Assembly: GCA_019044685.2 (NCBI GenBank)
Contig: JAGTXX020000001.1
Coordinates: 496,001 to 560,000 of the forward strand
DNA: 64,000 nucleotides
Source: Nannochloris sp. 'desiccata'
Lineage: Eukaryota; Chlorophyta; Trebouxiophyceae; Chlorellales; Chlorellaceae
Direction: 5' to 3'
A model generated the notes under the pieces. That model had not been told where the DNA came from. It was given only the letters and a program-made list of their open reading frames with translations, and did not search any database. Each line of letters starts with the position of its first letter. Within the stretch, counting starts at the first letter, position 1. Positions 54,397 through 64,000 of this stretch are shown piece after piece. The position numbers and the translations under genes were made by a program.

Positions 54397-55134
54397 ATGG
54401 ATAGGAGGACTCTACGCACAAGAAAAGTTTCCCAGCGTATGGCTGTGGTAGATGAGTCGGAAAGGAAGCAGGTGCGCAGTATTCTGCTCTTCATTTCCCG
54501 GCTTTTTAAGAGAAACCTAATTCAGTTATTCCCCGACCACCGTCCCGGCTCTAACTCCTCTTTTCCTCTTACCAGGCAATGGCTGCAAGGCTAGAAGCTC
54601 TAGAAAATGATGTAGCAGTCCAGGATACATTCGCAGCAGGCTCAGACGATGAAGAATTCGTCCTTAGAGAAGATTCTGAAGGAGGTAAGAAGAAGTTTTG
54701 CCGTCCATCATTCATTTTTTGCTACTTCTTCCTCCTAAATTTATGTTTTCCCTTATCTAAGCTTCCTTTCCTAATCACCTTCCTCAAATTTTACAGAAGA
54801 AGAAGAGACTATAGGCTCTAAAGCAAAAAAACGTAAAAAATCTCGTGTCGATGGCGGCATGAGAAAAACTCGAGGCATGATCTCCGGCACTTCCCGAGGC
54901 CCAAAAGGCTTTAAAGACTGGTTAGAAGAATCAGGACTTGATAGACTCCCAGACGGCGAACCTAGCTACCTTACTGCGGCTGCAGGGCCACCAAAAACGA
55001 GATCTGCAAGGAAATTGTGCTCTGTTTGCGGTGTGTTTTCAAATTATACGTGTACCCGCTGTGGCACAAAATTTTGTTCAATACGGTGTCATACTGTTCA
55101 CTCTGAGACTCGTTGCCTAAAGTTTATGGCTTAA
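54397..55134 (+). CDS. SWC6: HIT zinc-finger subunit of SWR1/SRCAP complex (ZNHIT1/SWC6)
   Basis: Three exons, 54397-54471, 54576-54684 and 54797-55134, encode 173 residues. The order matches ZNHIT1: a basic helical start (RTLRTRKVSQRMAVVDES), AMAARLEALENDVAVQDTFA, a basic KKRKKSR segment, SYLTAAAGPPKTRSARKLC, and the HIT finger (CSVCGVFSNYTCTRCGTKFC and CHTVHSETRCLKF) with all metal ligands. The protein belongs to the complex that deposits histone H2A.Z. Introns are GT-AG and in phase. The ATG at 54397 is the first in frame. The neighbour on the left, LUC7, shares the divergent promoter; no functional link is implied. Confidence 0.94.
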
Positions 55135-55320
55135 CTAATCAAATAAGTAAGTAAATACATGTACTCAGCTTGTAACATACAGTATCGTTTTCAGAGGGAA
55201 AGAAAGACAGAATAAAGGATACAAAAAATGACCAGCTGTCACTCTCAACCAGAAGGCTTGGGAAAAATACTAACGCGCTACTTGTAGTATTGCAACACGT
55301 TATTATATATATATACTCTT

Positions 55321-55713
55321 CTAAAGACTAGAGACCAGCAGCGGCTGTCTCCAAAAAAGTAGAGCACAATTTTGGCCAGTTTCTCTTACCTTGGACGACA
55401 TAATCTTCCAGAAGTCATGGCCTCGGACTCACCTCCTGCCTCGTTTTCTGTTGGAACTCAGGTTTATTGCATTGCGTTACAATGTCAAGATATTTCTGGC
55501 AAGTCCAAGGCTGCCGTTGTTGTTAAAGCAACTGCCAGAAATATCTTCACTCTGTAAAGCAATGCAATAAACCTGAGTTCCAACAGAAAACGAGGCAGGA
55601 GGTGAGTCCGAGGCCATGACTTCAGGAAGATTATGTCGTCCAAGGTAAGAGAAACTGGCCAAAATTGTGCTCTACTTTTTTGGAGACAGCCGCTGCTGGT
55701 CTCTAGTCTTTAG
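55321..55713. mobile_element. Foldback (MITE-like) element, 181-bp inverted arms, 31-bp loop
   Basis: Left arm 55321-55501 and right arm 55533-55713 are reverse complements at roughly 176 of 181 positions without gaps; loop 55502-55532. The arms begin CTAAAGACTAGAGACCAGCA. An identical short open frame (MASFSYLGRHNLPEVMASDS...) appears on both strands simply because of the symmetry. No transposase is encoded and no clear target-site duplication is visible. The right end runs into the 108-bp repeat that also occurs at 38621-38728. A transcript would form a long hairpin. Confidence 0.85.
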
Positions 55714-55788
55714 AAAAGTAGATAATAGAGCTTAAATTGTTGTCTAGAAGTAGAGAGGAGGTGCCGCTTACCCAGCTGCATAGCACTT
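55681..55788 (-). repeat. 108-bp dispersed repeat, copy B
   Basis: Reverse-complement match to 38621-38728 with about six mismatches and no gaps. Its first 33 bases are the outer end of the foldback right arm; the remaining 75 lie outside the palindrome. Conserved short hairpins can be drawn (GAGAC/GTCTC near one end; GTGC...GCAC near the other). Confidence 0.85.
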
Positions 55789-55811
55789 GTATATATAATG
55801 GATTTTTCTCC

Positions 55812-57068
55812 TTATCTCATGCTATGCCATTTCATGCTTCGTGTATGATGCATTGCTGCATCAACTGCCTTTTCAACATCATCCACTACAAACACTGCTG
55901 GATCTATTGGACAGTTATCTAATTCTTTTGGGAATACTCCAGTTTTAACCAACATACTCACCCAGGGACTTCCCGCCGAATTGGCACCCCGAATATCAGC
56001 AGCACTGCAACACCAAAACTGACAAATTAGTCTTATTAAATGATGTAAAACGTTCTTAAGATGGCAGTTTAGACATACATACCTATTGTCGCCTACAGCA
56101 TAAATAGCTGAAAATGGAGGCTTTGAAGACGTAGAAAAGCTAAAGTTTCGCGGTAAAAGATCCATTTTTTTGGCTTGTTTGAGTAAACTCGCTTCTACGA
56201 GTCTGTACGGCTCAGGGTTCGGTTTTCCAAAAGTTCGGATATTTTCCGTTAATGGTGTTCCCGTAACTTTTTCATACAGCGTTTCCACGCAAGCTTTAAA
56301 TGCACCTTGCCCAAATCGAGGAGCAGGATGTTGGTTTGCCCATAAGAGATCCGGGTTACTAAAGAAAATCTCAATAGGAGGTGTGTTTGCGGGGACATGT
56401 TCCATCCGCCGACCAAGAACACCGCCGCCGATTAAGATATCGGTAATCAATTGGAGGTCTATATACCAATCTGATGGATCTGTCATGACAAAAATCGCTT
56501 TTATTGGATTGTCTTCAATCCCCATGCGAAGTTTGGGGACGTAACGGTCAGCAGAAGGACCAGCAACCCAATCTTCTTTTTGCGCCCAAAACGGAAACGC
56601 TGTGGGGTCTGACCTTGCAATCTGTTGAGAAGAAATTGTTTTATTAAAGCCATAGCTTTTAGCTACTTCAACGATGCTATGATTTCTTCCTATAATCAAG
56701 ACGGGTGTATTGGTGTACTTGGCAGCTAAAGAGCGGTATGGTGTGTGAGAAAGGATTACTTGATCAGCGTGGATATTAACGCCCAAAAGCTGTTCTAGTT
56801 GATGAGCTTTTCTACGTTCCGTCATGCCGCCACCGTTGGTTAGAAACGCAAGAGGCATCCTAGGAGAAGATTTATCGGGGGTGTAGAGTTTGGACATTGC
56901 GCGGAGAGCTTGTGGGAGGACTTCTTTGCCTCGCAAAAGAACACCGTCAATGTCGAAAACGAATCCATGAGGCAATGTAGCAGCAGCGGAGCCTGGTACA
57001 TCCATTGAGGCAGAGTGCACACCTCGCCTCCATATATGCTTAAGTTGTTGGAGACGGCGGGCTGCCAT
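55812..57068 (-). CDS. HDHD5/CECR5-type HAD-superfamily hydrolase
   Basis: Exons 56083-57068 and 55812-56004 give 392 residues. The first ~30 residues are basic and lack acid (mitochondrial-type leader). HAD motifs: FVFDIDGVLLRG near the start, LAFLTNGGGMTERRKA, FGKPNPEPYRL, and the closing AVGDNSAADIRGANSAGSPW, SMLVKTGVF, VVDDVEKAVDAA, formed only after the intron is removed. The 78-base intron (donor GTATGT, acceptor GTTGCAG) has a length divisible by three and no in-frame stop, so the unspliced frame stays open and would insert 26 residues into the motif IV region. Family members are found in mitochondria; substrate unknown. Convergent with ZNHIT1 across the repeat region. Confidence 0.92.
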   Translation of the reverse strand: MAARRLQQLKHIWRRGVHSASMDVPGSAAATLPHGFVFDIDGVLLRGKEVLPQALRAMSKLYTPDKSSPRMPLAFLTNGGGMTERRKAHQLEQLLGVNIHADQVILSHTPYRSLAAKYTNTPVLIIGRNHSIVEVAKSYGFNKTISSQQIARSDPTAFPFWAQKEDWVAGPSADRYVPKLRMGIEDNPIKAIFVMTDPSDWYIDLQLITDILIGGGVLGRRMEHVPANTPPIEIFFSNPDLLWANQHPAPRFGQGAFKACVETLYEKVTGTPLTENIRTFGKPNPEPYRLVEASLLKQAKKMDLLPRNFSFSTSSKPPFSAIYAVGDNRYVCLNCHLKNVLHHLIRLICQFWCCSAADIRGANSAGSPWVSMLVKTGVFPKELDNCPIDPAVFVVDDVEKAVDAAMHHTRSMKWHSMR

Positions 57069-57564
57069 TTTGGTGGGTTTAATATGCAGAATAAATTATT
57101 TAAGTGATCGATCAAAATGCACATAAAATTTCAAAAAATATCAACTAATTTGCCAGCATTGCAGTAGGTCGCACTCCTCAGTGCATATAATGTAAAGAAC
57201 TGAGCTCATTTGGTCGACATATGGTCAATAAGGAGCTCGAAGAAAAACAATAAGTTATTCTTGATATCTTCAAGTGCATCACTCCCACGACTGCAGCTTC
57301 ATTTAGCGCGTGCACTGAACAAAAGTCAGCATAAACGCTACTTCAAAATACAAGTTTTTTATTCATTACAACAGAGAGAGAACAGCGAGTCCTGACAGAC
57401 TTTGGCTGTGAAATTGCCCCTTTTTAATCTTCTACTCTTCTCTTTTTTGTAGAGAGCAGGACGCCCATCTGGGGTCCTATCCGATCGTATATATTCAGCA
57501 TAAGAGTAGAGATTTCCTTGGCTAGCTGTTGAGCTTTTATTTCAGTAACAGATCCAAATTCAAC
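57069..57564. other. Intergenic divergent promoter region (HDHD5-like / bZIP)
   Basis: 496 bases between two divergent starts. No repeat, exon or clear promoter element recognised. Confidence 0.45.
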
Positions 57565-59823
57565 ATGGAATCAGCTAGAATCGACAATAAGAGAAAAGCT
57601 AGTGCCGTTTCAGAAGAAGAGACGGCAGATTTTTTACTAGATGATCTTAAAGTACGTATTTCTGACTTGCTTAAATCACCCTTGTCAAATGGCACGAACC
57701 ACTGCCGGGGTTGTTTGAAATAATTCTTCGCACCCCGCTAATAACTTTAATCTTTCCCACTTCTTTTGCAGTTGGAGGCTTCATTCCTTCACGATGATTT
57801 TATAGACATCCCTCGCCTTGGTCCTGATAGCTTATTAACCTTAGATTCAGCTTCAGATGCCTTCCCTGGCTTAGATCTGTTTAATGACGGAACAGCTGTT
57901 CCCAACGGTGGAGCTGCTGCTGCTGGCCCTTTGAGTTTAGCAGATATGTTTGGCAGTGACGATGAGTTAGCAGACTTTCTTCCTGGTGGTGGTGCTGCCT
58001 TGAATAAAGTATCCCCATCTACTTCTGAAAGCGGGAATATCAATGAAGGTCGAGGCGGTAGAGGGCTTCCCATTGCAACCACGGGAACAATCGCCACAGC
58101 GCCAACAACCGGAGCTGAAAGCAGCGGCGGTGCAGCCGCCTCCAACCCTTCAAATAATGTTCAAGAAGATGAAGCGAAGAAGCTTGCGAGGATGCAACGC
58201 AACCGTGAGAATGCATATCTATCTCGGCAAAGAAAGAAACAACAGATGGCGGAGTTGCAACAGACGTGTACACAGCTTAGAGGGCAAGCGACGCAATTAA
58301 CGTGTCTTGTACACCGTCTTGTGGCAGAAAATTGTTTATTAAGGCATCATTTAGGTTCAGCATGTCAAAAGGCCGGGATGCCTGTACCTGATGTGCCTTC
58401 AGCAATGAAACCAACAATGGCCGGGGCGGCACAGGCTGCTGTTGGAATTGGGACTGGAATAGTAGGAGCACCTGCTATGGCCCCAGTGAAGCAACAACCC
58501 GTTATTCTAAGACCTGGAATGGTTCCAATAACTGCACAACAACAACAGCAACAACAACCTGCTGCTCCCGCAGCAGTACCAGCAGTAGTAGTACCTCAGC
58601 AGGCAGCAGCTCCTGCCGCGGCTGACGCTTTGCCCACCACTACCGCCTCTGGTCGACCAGTGAGGACAAAACGCGCTCGTGTTACCGGTGCCGGTGCAGC
58701 ATTCCTTACCCTGTTCTCCATTTTCCTTTTTGTTGGGCCCATGGCTCCTCTTACCGGCCGCAACACTACTTCTTCTGGATCACCGTCTGCCACCGCTGGC
58801 TACCTCCCGCCAGCTGAAGGCCTTCTTAGCTCCAACCACGCGACTAATCAACTTCTAGGCCCGATTACACGCTCTCGCGCCTCAGGAGGAAGATCTCTTC
58901 TGCAATCAGCTTCTATTGAAGACTCCTCTACAGCAGCAAGTGATCCACTTCCGCTGTCTGCATCTCTTGTCCATCAGACGGTTGATGCTCTTTTACAAGA
59001 CCCCTATTCTCAACGACTTCCAGCAACAGCACTGCAACGGTTACAGGACTTGGCACCTGCTGCAGTTGTACTCGACCCCAATGATAGTAGACTGAACGAT
59101 GCTGGTACTGGAAATTCTGTACCACAGAGCAGTGGTACTACGAGTACTACCAACCCCTTGGCGGCACATACCGCCTTCCCAATTCTGGCAAATAGCTTTT
59201 TCAAAGCAGCTGGGTTAGATGCACCTCAAACGTGTCAAAAGGTGTTTGAATTTGATGCCAGCACGTTGCCACACCCTGCGAGAAGTAGGAGGGGTGTTGA
59301 AAGGTTTATCACTGGTGCGTATGGCTTTAAGGGAAGGAGTATAGGCCTGCCTGATATTCCCGCCACTGGCGCCACCGCTACCTCTTCCAGTACCAGTACA
59401 TCGTCTTCAGGTGCTTCAGCGTTCTCACGGAGTAGTACTACTACCAGAACGCCTTTAAGACTCCCTTCTGCCTCTTCTGTTGTTCAAGATTCTGGAGGAG
59501 AGTCCAGCTTAGTTGTGAAGGCTTTAGAAAATGAAAGACGCCTTCATGAATATCAAGAGCTTCCTTTAGCCCAGCAGAGTATCGATAGTGACAATGACCA
59601 CGGTAACCACGGTGAAAACAAGCAAAATGAAGGCGAAAGCACTGATCTGTTACCTATAGCAGTAAATGAACCCACATTAGTGTCTGTATTGCTACCTTCC
59701 AATGCATCACAGGCGGGTGAAGATGGGCTCAGTGCTGTGGATCGAGTGTTTGTAGTTCTGCTTCATCCTGGTGAACGGTTTATCACCTACTCTTGTGGCC
59801 TGTCAAGACCATTGTTGGTTTAA
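57565..59823 (+). CDS. Membrane-anchored bZIP transcription factor (bZIP17/28, ATF6-like)
   Basis: Exons 57565-57651 and 57772-59823 encode 712 residues. Residues 1-100 are acidic (activation-type). The bZIP basic region is RMQRNRENAYLSRQRKKQQ (about 169-187, with the invariant Asn...Arg spacing) and is followed by a leucine-zipper-like heptad run. A Gln/Ala/Pro/Val-rich linker leads to a basic patch and a single hydrophobic segment (AFLTLFSIFLFVGPMAPL, about 339-356). About 47 residues further is a site-1 protease-like RSLL (Arg about 403), then a long Ser/Thr-rich lumenal region. This layout matches plant bZIP17/28 and animal ATF6, ER-anchored factors cut in the Golgi to release the bZIP part during ER stress. 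The protein does not appear to depend on IRE1-type splicing. Confidence 0.87.
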
Positions 59824-60171
59824 AAGAATATATATATGTATCGATATGTACATAATTTTTATTTGATTTGTTTTTGCGATTTACTTTTTTTTTCAAAAAA
59901 AAAAGTTAGTATGTACTTTATACTAAATGTCTGAGATACTACTCTATTCCCCCTTTCTTTTTGACTCATTGAGATAATAGTACTACTAGCGATCGTAGCG
60001 ATAGTACTCTCGTCTTTTCCCTCCCTTTTGCTTTCTAATTCCCCCTTCCTTCGACCCTGTTAATTTCCCCTCTTTTTTTCTTTATCCTCTCAAGTGACCA
60101 TATCTCGCACTGTAAAACATATCAGAATATTCTAATTTTCAAGGGAATCTAACGTATAATGAAATGACGAA
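59824..60171. other. Intergenic region between convergent bZIP and MED6 genes
   Basis: 348 bases, AT-rich with pyrimidine runs, both 3-prime flanks. No gene or repeat recognised. Confidence 0.45.
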
Positions 60172-60933
60172 TCAGCTAAGACGACTGAAAGCCCCACCAG
60201 ATGCAACAGGGTGTCCTCCTCTTGCTTCTTCGGAAGATATGACGCCGCCACCACCACCACCACCTTCTTGTTGCGAGGGCGTTGCAGCTTCCTCGCCTTC
60301 CCCTTTCCTCACTCCTTGCTGCTGTAGCATCGCCACTGAAGTAGGCAACGGGTGATCTAATAACGTCGCAAGCACCGCACGCTCAGCGCGCGCTCGTTGT
60401 TCCGGCGCTAGCTGCACCGCTGCATGCTTTGCCGCATGCTGCCTGTGTACTTCCGCTGTCACCTCCCCTGCGAGAGCTTCTTTCCCTCTTTCCCCTAGAG
60501 GGTCTAGATCATCTCTTAAAAAACTAAATGCAGATTTTACTGTCCACATGCACCGGTCAATTCGAGTTGAAAGGGCAGCATGAAGAGAGGGGGCTTGATA
60601 GATAGTGCCGTCCAGGATGTAGTAGAAAGCTAAAGGGGAAAGCACCCCTGCTAATGAACGGAATTGTTTACGTACTACAAAGAGATGAGGAGGTTGGGCA
60701 TCTTGGAGGATGAATTCTATGCCTGGTGCTCCTTGTGGAAGTTGTTCTAGTCTAAGGCCGCGTTGTCGAGCAACTTGGTTATTTGAGGTGGGATCGTAAA
60801 AAGGGGATTGAGCAAAATAATCTAAGGCAGAAAGGTGAGAAAGAAGGCCGTAGGTTTGGAACCATAAGTCGTCACGCCAACATGTTCCAGTGAGGTCTTC
60901 TACAGGAGGTAGATCTGTAGAAGCACCGGCCAT
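60172..60933 (-). CDS. MED6: Mediator complex subunit 6
   Basis: A 253-residue intronless protein. The MED6 signature is clear: LTGTCWRDDLWFQTYGLLS, LDYFAQSPFYDPTSNNQVAR, GIEFILQDAQPPHLFVVRKQ, PLAFYYILDGTIYQAPSLHA and RCMWTVKSAFSFLRDDL. MED6 belongs to the Mediator head module that links activators to RNA polymerase II. The C-terminus (after about residue 195) is Ala/Gln/Arg-rich and ends in a Gly run (GGGGGGVISSEE), a family-typical variable tail. Upstream codons to 60987 are open but have no ATG; the first ATG, at 60933, gives MAGASTDLPPVEDLTGTCW. Confidence 0.94.
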   Translation of the reverse strand: MAGASTDLPPVEDLTGTCWRDDLWFQTYGLLSHLSALDYFAQSPFYDPTSNNQVARQRGLRLEQLPQGAPGIEFILQDAQPPHLFVVRKQFRSLAGVLSPLAFYYILDGTIYQAPSLHAALSTRIDRCMWTVKSAFSFLRDDLDPLGERGKEALAGEVTAEVHRQHAAKHAAVQLAPEQRARAERAVLATLLDHPLPTSVAMLQQQGVRKGEGEEAATPSQQEGGGGGGGVISSEEARGGHPVASGGAFSRLS

Positions 60934-61455
60934 TGTATTGAGGAGAAGGGAGAAATAGCTTTGCTTCCCCGCCGTTGTGGAGATCAAAGTGATCAGGTAA
61001 TGCCCACTTTAAAGAGGATTTCTAGCACGTTTTGATTAATTTCTTTAGTTTCTATATAAAAGCCCAAATCAAATTTATGTGTGCTTCAAAAAATTATAAA
61101 ATTTTTGAAATAATTTGATTGATCAAAAAATCAGATTGAAGTCATCGGTGTCAACCGAAATATGTCTGAAGGGCAAATGCGCTCTTTTATAATGCTTCGG
61201 GGCTTTAATTGCCCACAAATAATAGCCCATCTTGGATAGATTGCATTATTGAAGGTGTGCCGAAGCGTGCCTGCTCAGAGCCTCTGAATCACAGCAGGCT
61301 TCAGCAGAGGAAGTCTAGAGCCATCTCTGCTCATCAGCCAATAATTTTCAATTATAACTTTATAAAAGTGCAAGAGGAACAAATCCTTCAAACAAAGCTT
61401 GCTTCTGTCTGGATAGAAGCTTGATTCAACCTTCTACGTCTCTAGCCAGGAAAAA
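60934..61455. other. Intergenic divergent promoter region (MED6 / FtsH)
   Basis: 522 bases. AT-rich near the MED6 side; an open frame at 61209-61424 starts without ATG and resembles nothing. No repeat recognised. Confidence 0.45.
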
Positions 61456-63917
61456 ATGGCACTCGCTCAAAGCTGCCAGATGCGCACATTACGTGCCTCG
61501 GCAGGTACATTACAGATGCAAAAGACTAGCAACGGAATGAGGCTCCAGCGCACTGGTGAGTTGGTGCTGCATTCTTCCATCTTCTCGATTCCCCCCACAA
61601 CTCGTGAAGCTGATCTTTTCCTTCCCTTGTTCATTACCCTGCAGGACCTCTTTTCGTGCGTTCTCGCCCTATCAGCACTGTTGTTATGGCCCAAAAAGTG
61701 AGTTTTGATGATCCACTGTGCAAGTGAAAATTGAGGTTGCCATGCCACACCCACCCAATCTCACATATTTTGCTTCCCCTTTTACAGCAGGATGCCCAGT
61801 CCGAGACTTCTTCCCGCCGCAATCTCCTCTCTGGGTAAGTTTTCTATATCTACAACGGTTCATTTTTCACTTACTAAATTTTCCAGTGTTGGTGGCGTTT
61901 GTGTGAAGCAACCTGTTACATACTAAATCCACTCTTTTATCATCTATAACCACAAAACAATCAATTCTCACCAATTATTTGATTTCTAAATAACTAATAA
62001 TCCATTTTTCCTTCTTTCTTCTTCAGTATTCTTGCCGGTGCTGGTGCCATGACCGCCCTCGCCCGCCCTGCTAATGCTGAGGATGCCGCTGGCGTTGCTT
62101 CTTCCCGCATGTCGTACTCCCGTTTCCTCGAATATTTGGATATGGGTCGAGTCAAAAAGGTCGATTTATATGAGAACGGAACCATTGCTATCGTAGAAGC
62201 CGTCTCCCCCGAACTCGGCAACCGTGTCCAGCGCGTCCGTGTGCAGCTGCCCGGTACTTCTACCGAACTCTTGGGCAAATTCCGTGAAAAGAACGTCGAT
62301 TTCGCTGCCCACGCCAACACTGAAGATGGCGGTGCTGTCTTCCTTAACCTCCTCGGAAACCTCGCCTTCCCTCTCCTTTTAGTGGGTGGCCTTTTCCTTC
62401 TCTCCCGTCGTGGTGGCGGTGGCATGGGCCCTGGAGGCCCTGGCAACCCTATGCAGTTTGGAAAGAGCAAAGCTCGTTTCCAGATGGAACCCAACACTGG
62501 AATTACTTTCGATGATGTCGCTGGTGTCGATGAGGCGAAACAAGATTTCCAGGAGATTGTCGAATTCTTAAAGAAGCCCGAGCGTTTTACCGCTGTTGGC
62601 GCCAAAATCCCTAAAGGATGCCTTCTTGTTGGACCCCCTGGTACGGGTAAGACCTTGTTGGCCAAGGCTATTGCTGGTGAAGCTGGTGTGCCCTTCTTCT
62701 CCATCTCTGGTTCTGAATTTGTTGAGATGTTTGTCGGTGTCGGTGCATCCCGTGTCCGTGATCTCTTCAAAAAGGCCAAAGAAAACGCCCCTTGCATTAT
62801 TTTCATTGATGAGATCGATGCCGTCGGTCGTTCTCGTGGTACTGGTGTCGGTGGAGGTAACGATGAGCGTGAACAAACTTTAAATCAGCTTTTAACTGAG
62901 ATGGATGGCTTCGAGGGTAACACTGGTATTATCGTTGTAGCTGCTACCAACAGAGCAGACATCTTGGATAACGCTTTACTCCGTCCTGGTCGTTTCGATC
63001 GCCAGGTGCAGGTTGATGTCCCCGACCAGAAGGGTCGCCTTGAAATTCTCGGTGTCCACTCTAAAAACAAGCGCCTTGGTGATGACATTGACTTGAAGGA
63101 AATTGCCCTCCGTACTCCTGGATTTTCTGGAGCCGATCTCTCCAACTTGATGAACGAAGCTGCCATTTTAACTGGTCGCCGTAACAAGGAAGCTATTTCT
63201 CAGCGAGAAATCGACGACTCTATCGATCGTATTGTTGCTGGTATGGAAGGTACACCCATGACTGATGGACGCAGTAAAATGTTGGTCGCCTACCACGAAA
63301 TCGGTCACGCTTTGTGCGCTACTTTGACCGCTGGACACGATCCCGTTCAAAAGGTTACTTTGGTTCCCCGTGGTCAGGCTAAGGGTCTTACTTGGTTCTT
63401 ACCTGGCGAAGATCCTAGTTTGATTTCTAAATCTCAAATTTTCGCTCGTATCGTCGGTGCTCTTGGAGGCCGTGCTGCAGAGGAAGTGATCTTCGGTGAT
63501 GCTGAAGTTACCACCGGTGCTTCTGGAGATCTTCAGCAGGTTACCAGCATGGCTCGTGCTATGGTTATCAACTATGGGTTCTCTGAGATTGGCCCCTTTT
63601 CCTTGTTAGATCCCTCCGCCCAGAGCCAGGACATGATCATGCGCATGATGGCCAGAAACTCCGTTTCTGAGAACTTACAAGGCCGTATTGATGCTGCCGT
63701 TAAAGAAATTGCTACTAACGCGTATGAGGCAGCATTATCTCAGGTTGCTGAGAATCGTGAGGCTATGGACGCTGCTGTTGAGATCTTGTTGGAGAAGGAG
63801 ACCATGACTGGAGATGAGTTTAGAGAGGTTATAGCCAAGTATGCTACTATTCCTCAAGAGAATATCGATGCTGTGGCTAGACAAAAGATGCCTGATGCCG
63901 CTCTCCTTGCTGCTTAA
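61456..63917 (+). CDS. FTSH: Chloroplast thylakoid FtsH protease (FtsH2/VAR2-like)
   Basis: Four exons, 61456-61555, 61645-61697, 61788-61834 and 62027-63917, give 696 residues, the normal plastid FtsH length. Exons 1-3 encode a transit peptide followed by [20 protein letters not shown] then ARPANA, a twin-arginine-like lumenal targeting signal. A transmembrane segment ([17 protein letters not shown]) follows the lumenal part. AAA motifs: GPPGTGKT (Lys about 275), [16 protein letters not shown], and [20 protein letters not shown]. The protease HEIGH (His 490, Glu 491, His 494) and the third ligand in [16 protein letters not shown] are intact. It degrades damaged photosystem II D1 and other thylakoid proteins. 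It belongs to the FtsH2/8 type by wording. Introns are GT-AG; the exon 3 acceptor may be three bases later. Confidence 0.96.
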
Positions 63918-64000
63918 ATAGAAAGGAAGGAAGGAAGTGAAAAAAAAGATGAGGACGAGATAGTATACTAGTAACAAAAGACGATTTTTCTCTTTTTATT

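Larger units (their letters stand above)
55135..55811. other. Intergenic repeat-bearing region between ZNHIT1 and HDHD5-like genes
   Basis: 677 bases between convergent genes, mostly occupied by the foldback element (55321-55713) and the 108-bp repeat copy B (55681-55788). AT-rich flanks include a short TA repeat (about 55301-55315). Confidence 0.8.

Noticed and set aside
55372..55662. The same 61-residue frame on both strands of the foldback
   Set aside because: Arises from palindromic symmetry; no separate evidence that it is coding.
60172..60933. First considered as a CpcT/CpeT-type lyase
   Set aside because: The conserved wording (SPFYDPTSNN, YYILDGTIYQAPSLH) is Mediator subunit 6.

Overview
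This window is nuclear DNA from a compact eukaryotic genome, almost certainly a green alga (Chlorophyta; a small trebouxiophyte-like alga would fit, but that rank is inference). The evidence is a plant-type thylakoid FtsH with a two-part targeting peptide, a PGR5 homologue, a ClpS with a transit-like leader, a triosephosphate isomerase with an in-frame leader, a membrane-anchored bZIP of the plant bZIP17/28 kind, and spliceosomal GT-AG introns throughout. I count 31 protein genes in 64 kb on both strands, about one per 2 kb. No tRNA, rRNA, CRISPR array, virus or autonomous transposon is visible.

Layout. 1-9 kb: RAD54 (+), a TBC1D13-type Rab GAP (-), a green-lineage plastid protein (+) and a RECQ1-type helicase (-). 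9-20.5 kb: a multi-pass class-3 lipase (-), ORC4 (+), TPI (+), a four-exon Yos1 gene (-), PA2G4/EBP1 (+) and ClpS (+). 21-35 kb: a giant membrane M43-like metalloprotease homologue (-), a three-repeat paladin-like protein (-), C1D/Rrp47 (+), PGR5 (-) and protein-L-isoaspartate methyltransferase (-). 35-45 kb: a SAM methyltransferase (-), an aquaglyceroporin with a very large loop (+), MAK16 (-), a small mitochondrial-type protein (+), a D-cysteine desulfhydrase-like enzyme (-), HscB (-) and a nuclease (-). 45-64 kb: an IGHMBP2-type helicase (+), a YqgE/UPF0301 protein (+), ATG3 (-), LUC7 (-), ZNHIT1/SWC6 (+), a foldback repeat, an HDHD5-type HAD protein (-), a membrane bZIP (+), MED6 (-) and chloroplast FtsH (+).

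There are no operons; neighbours are mostly divergent or convergent pairs with 200-600 bp between them. The genes are housekeeping functions: DNA repair and replication (RAD54, RECQ1, ORC4, IGHMBP2), RNA and ribosome biogenesis (MAK16, C1D, LUC7, PA2G4), transcription and chromatin (MED6, ZNHIT1, bZIP), plastid quality control and electron flow (FtsH, ClpS, PGR5), membrane traffic and autophagy (Yos1, TBC, ATG3). Many proteins carry long low-complexity insertions. Most introns sit within the first few dozen codons, so several gene starts and whole small genes (Yos1, PGR5) appear only once exons are joined by hand. All exon joins below were done by eye from splice consensus, reading phase and family similarity.

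The less ordinary items are a 393-bp near-perfect foldback element and a 108-bp repeat shared between two loci; an M43 metalloprotease homologue whose catalytic Glu is Gln; an aquaglyceroporin with roughly 200-240 extra residues in one loop; a YqgE domain split by about 430 residues behind an LYR-like N-terminus; a plastid-type nuclease with a bacterial-style C-terminal motif; and a LUC7 stop codon lying inside a 5-prime splice site. I found no convincing novel multi-gene system.
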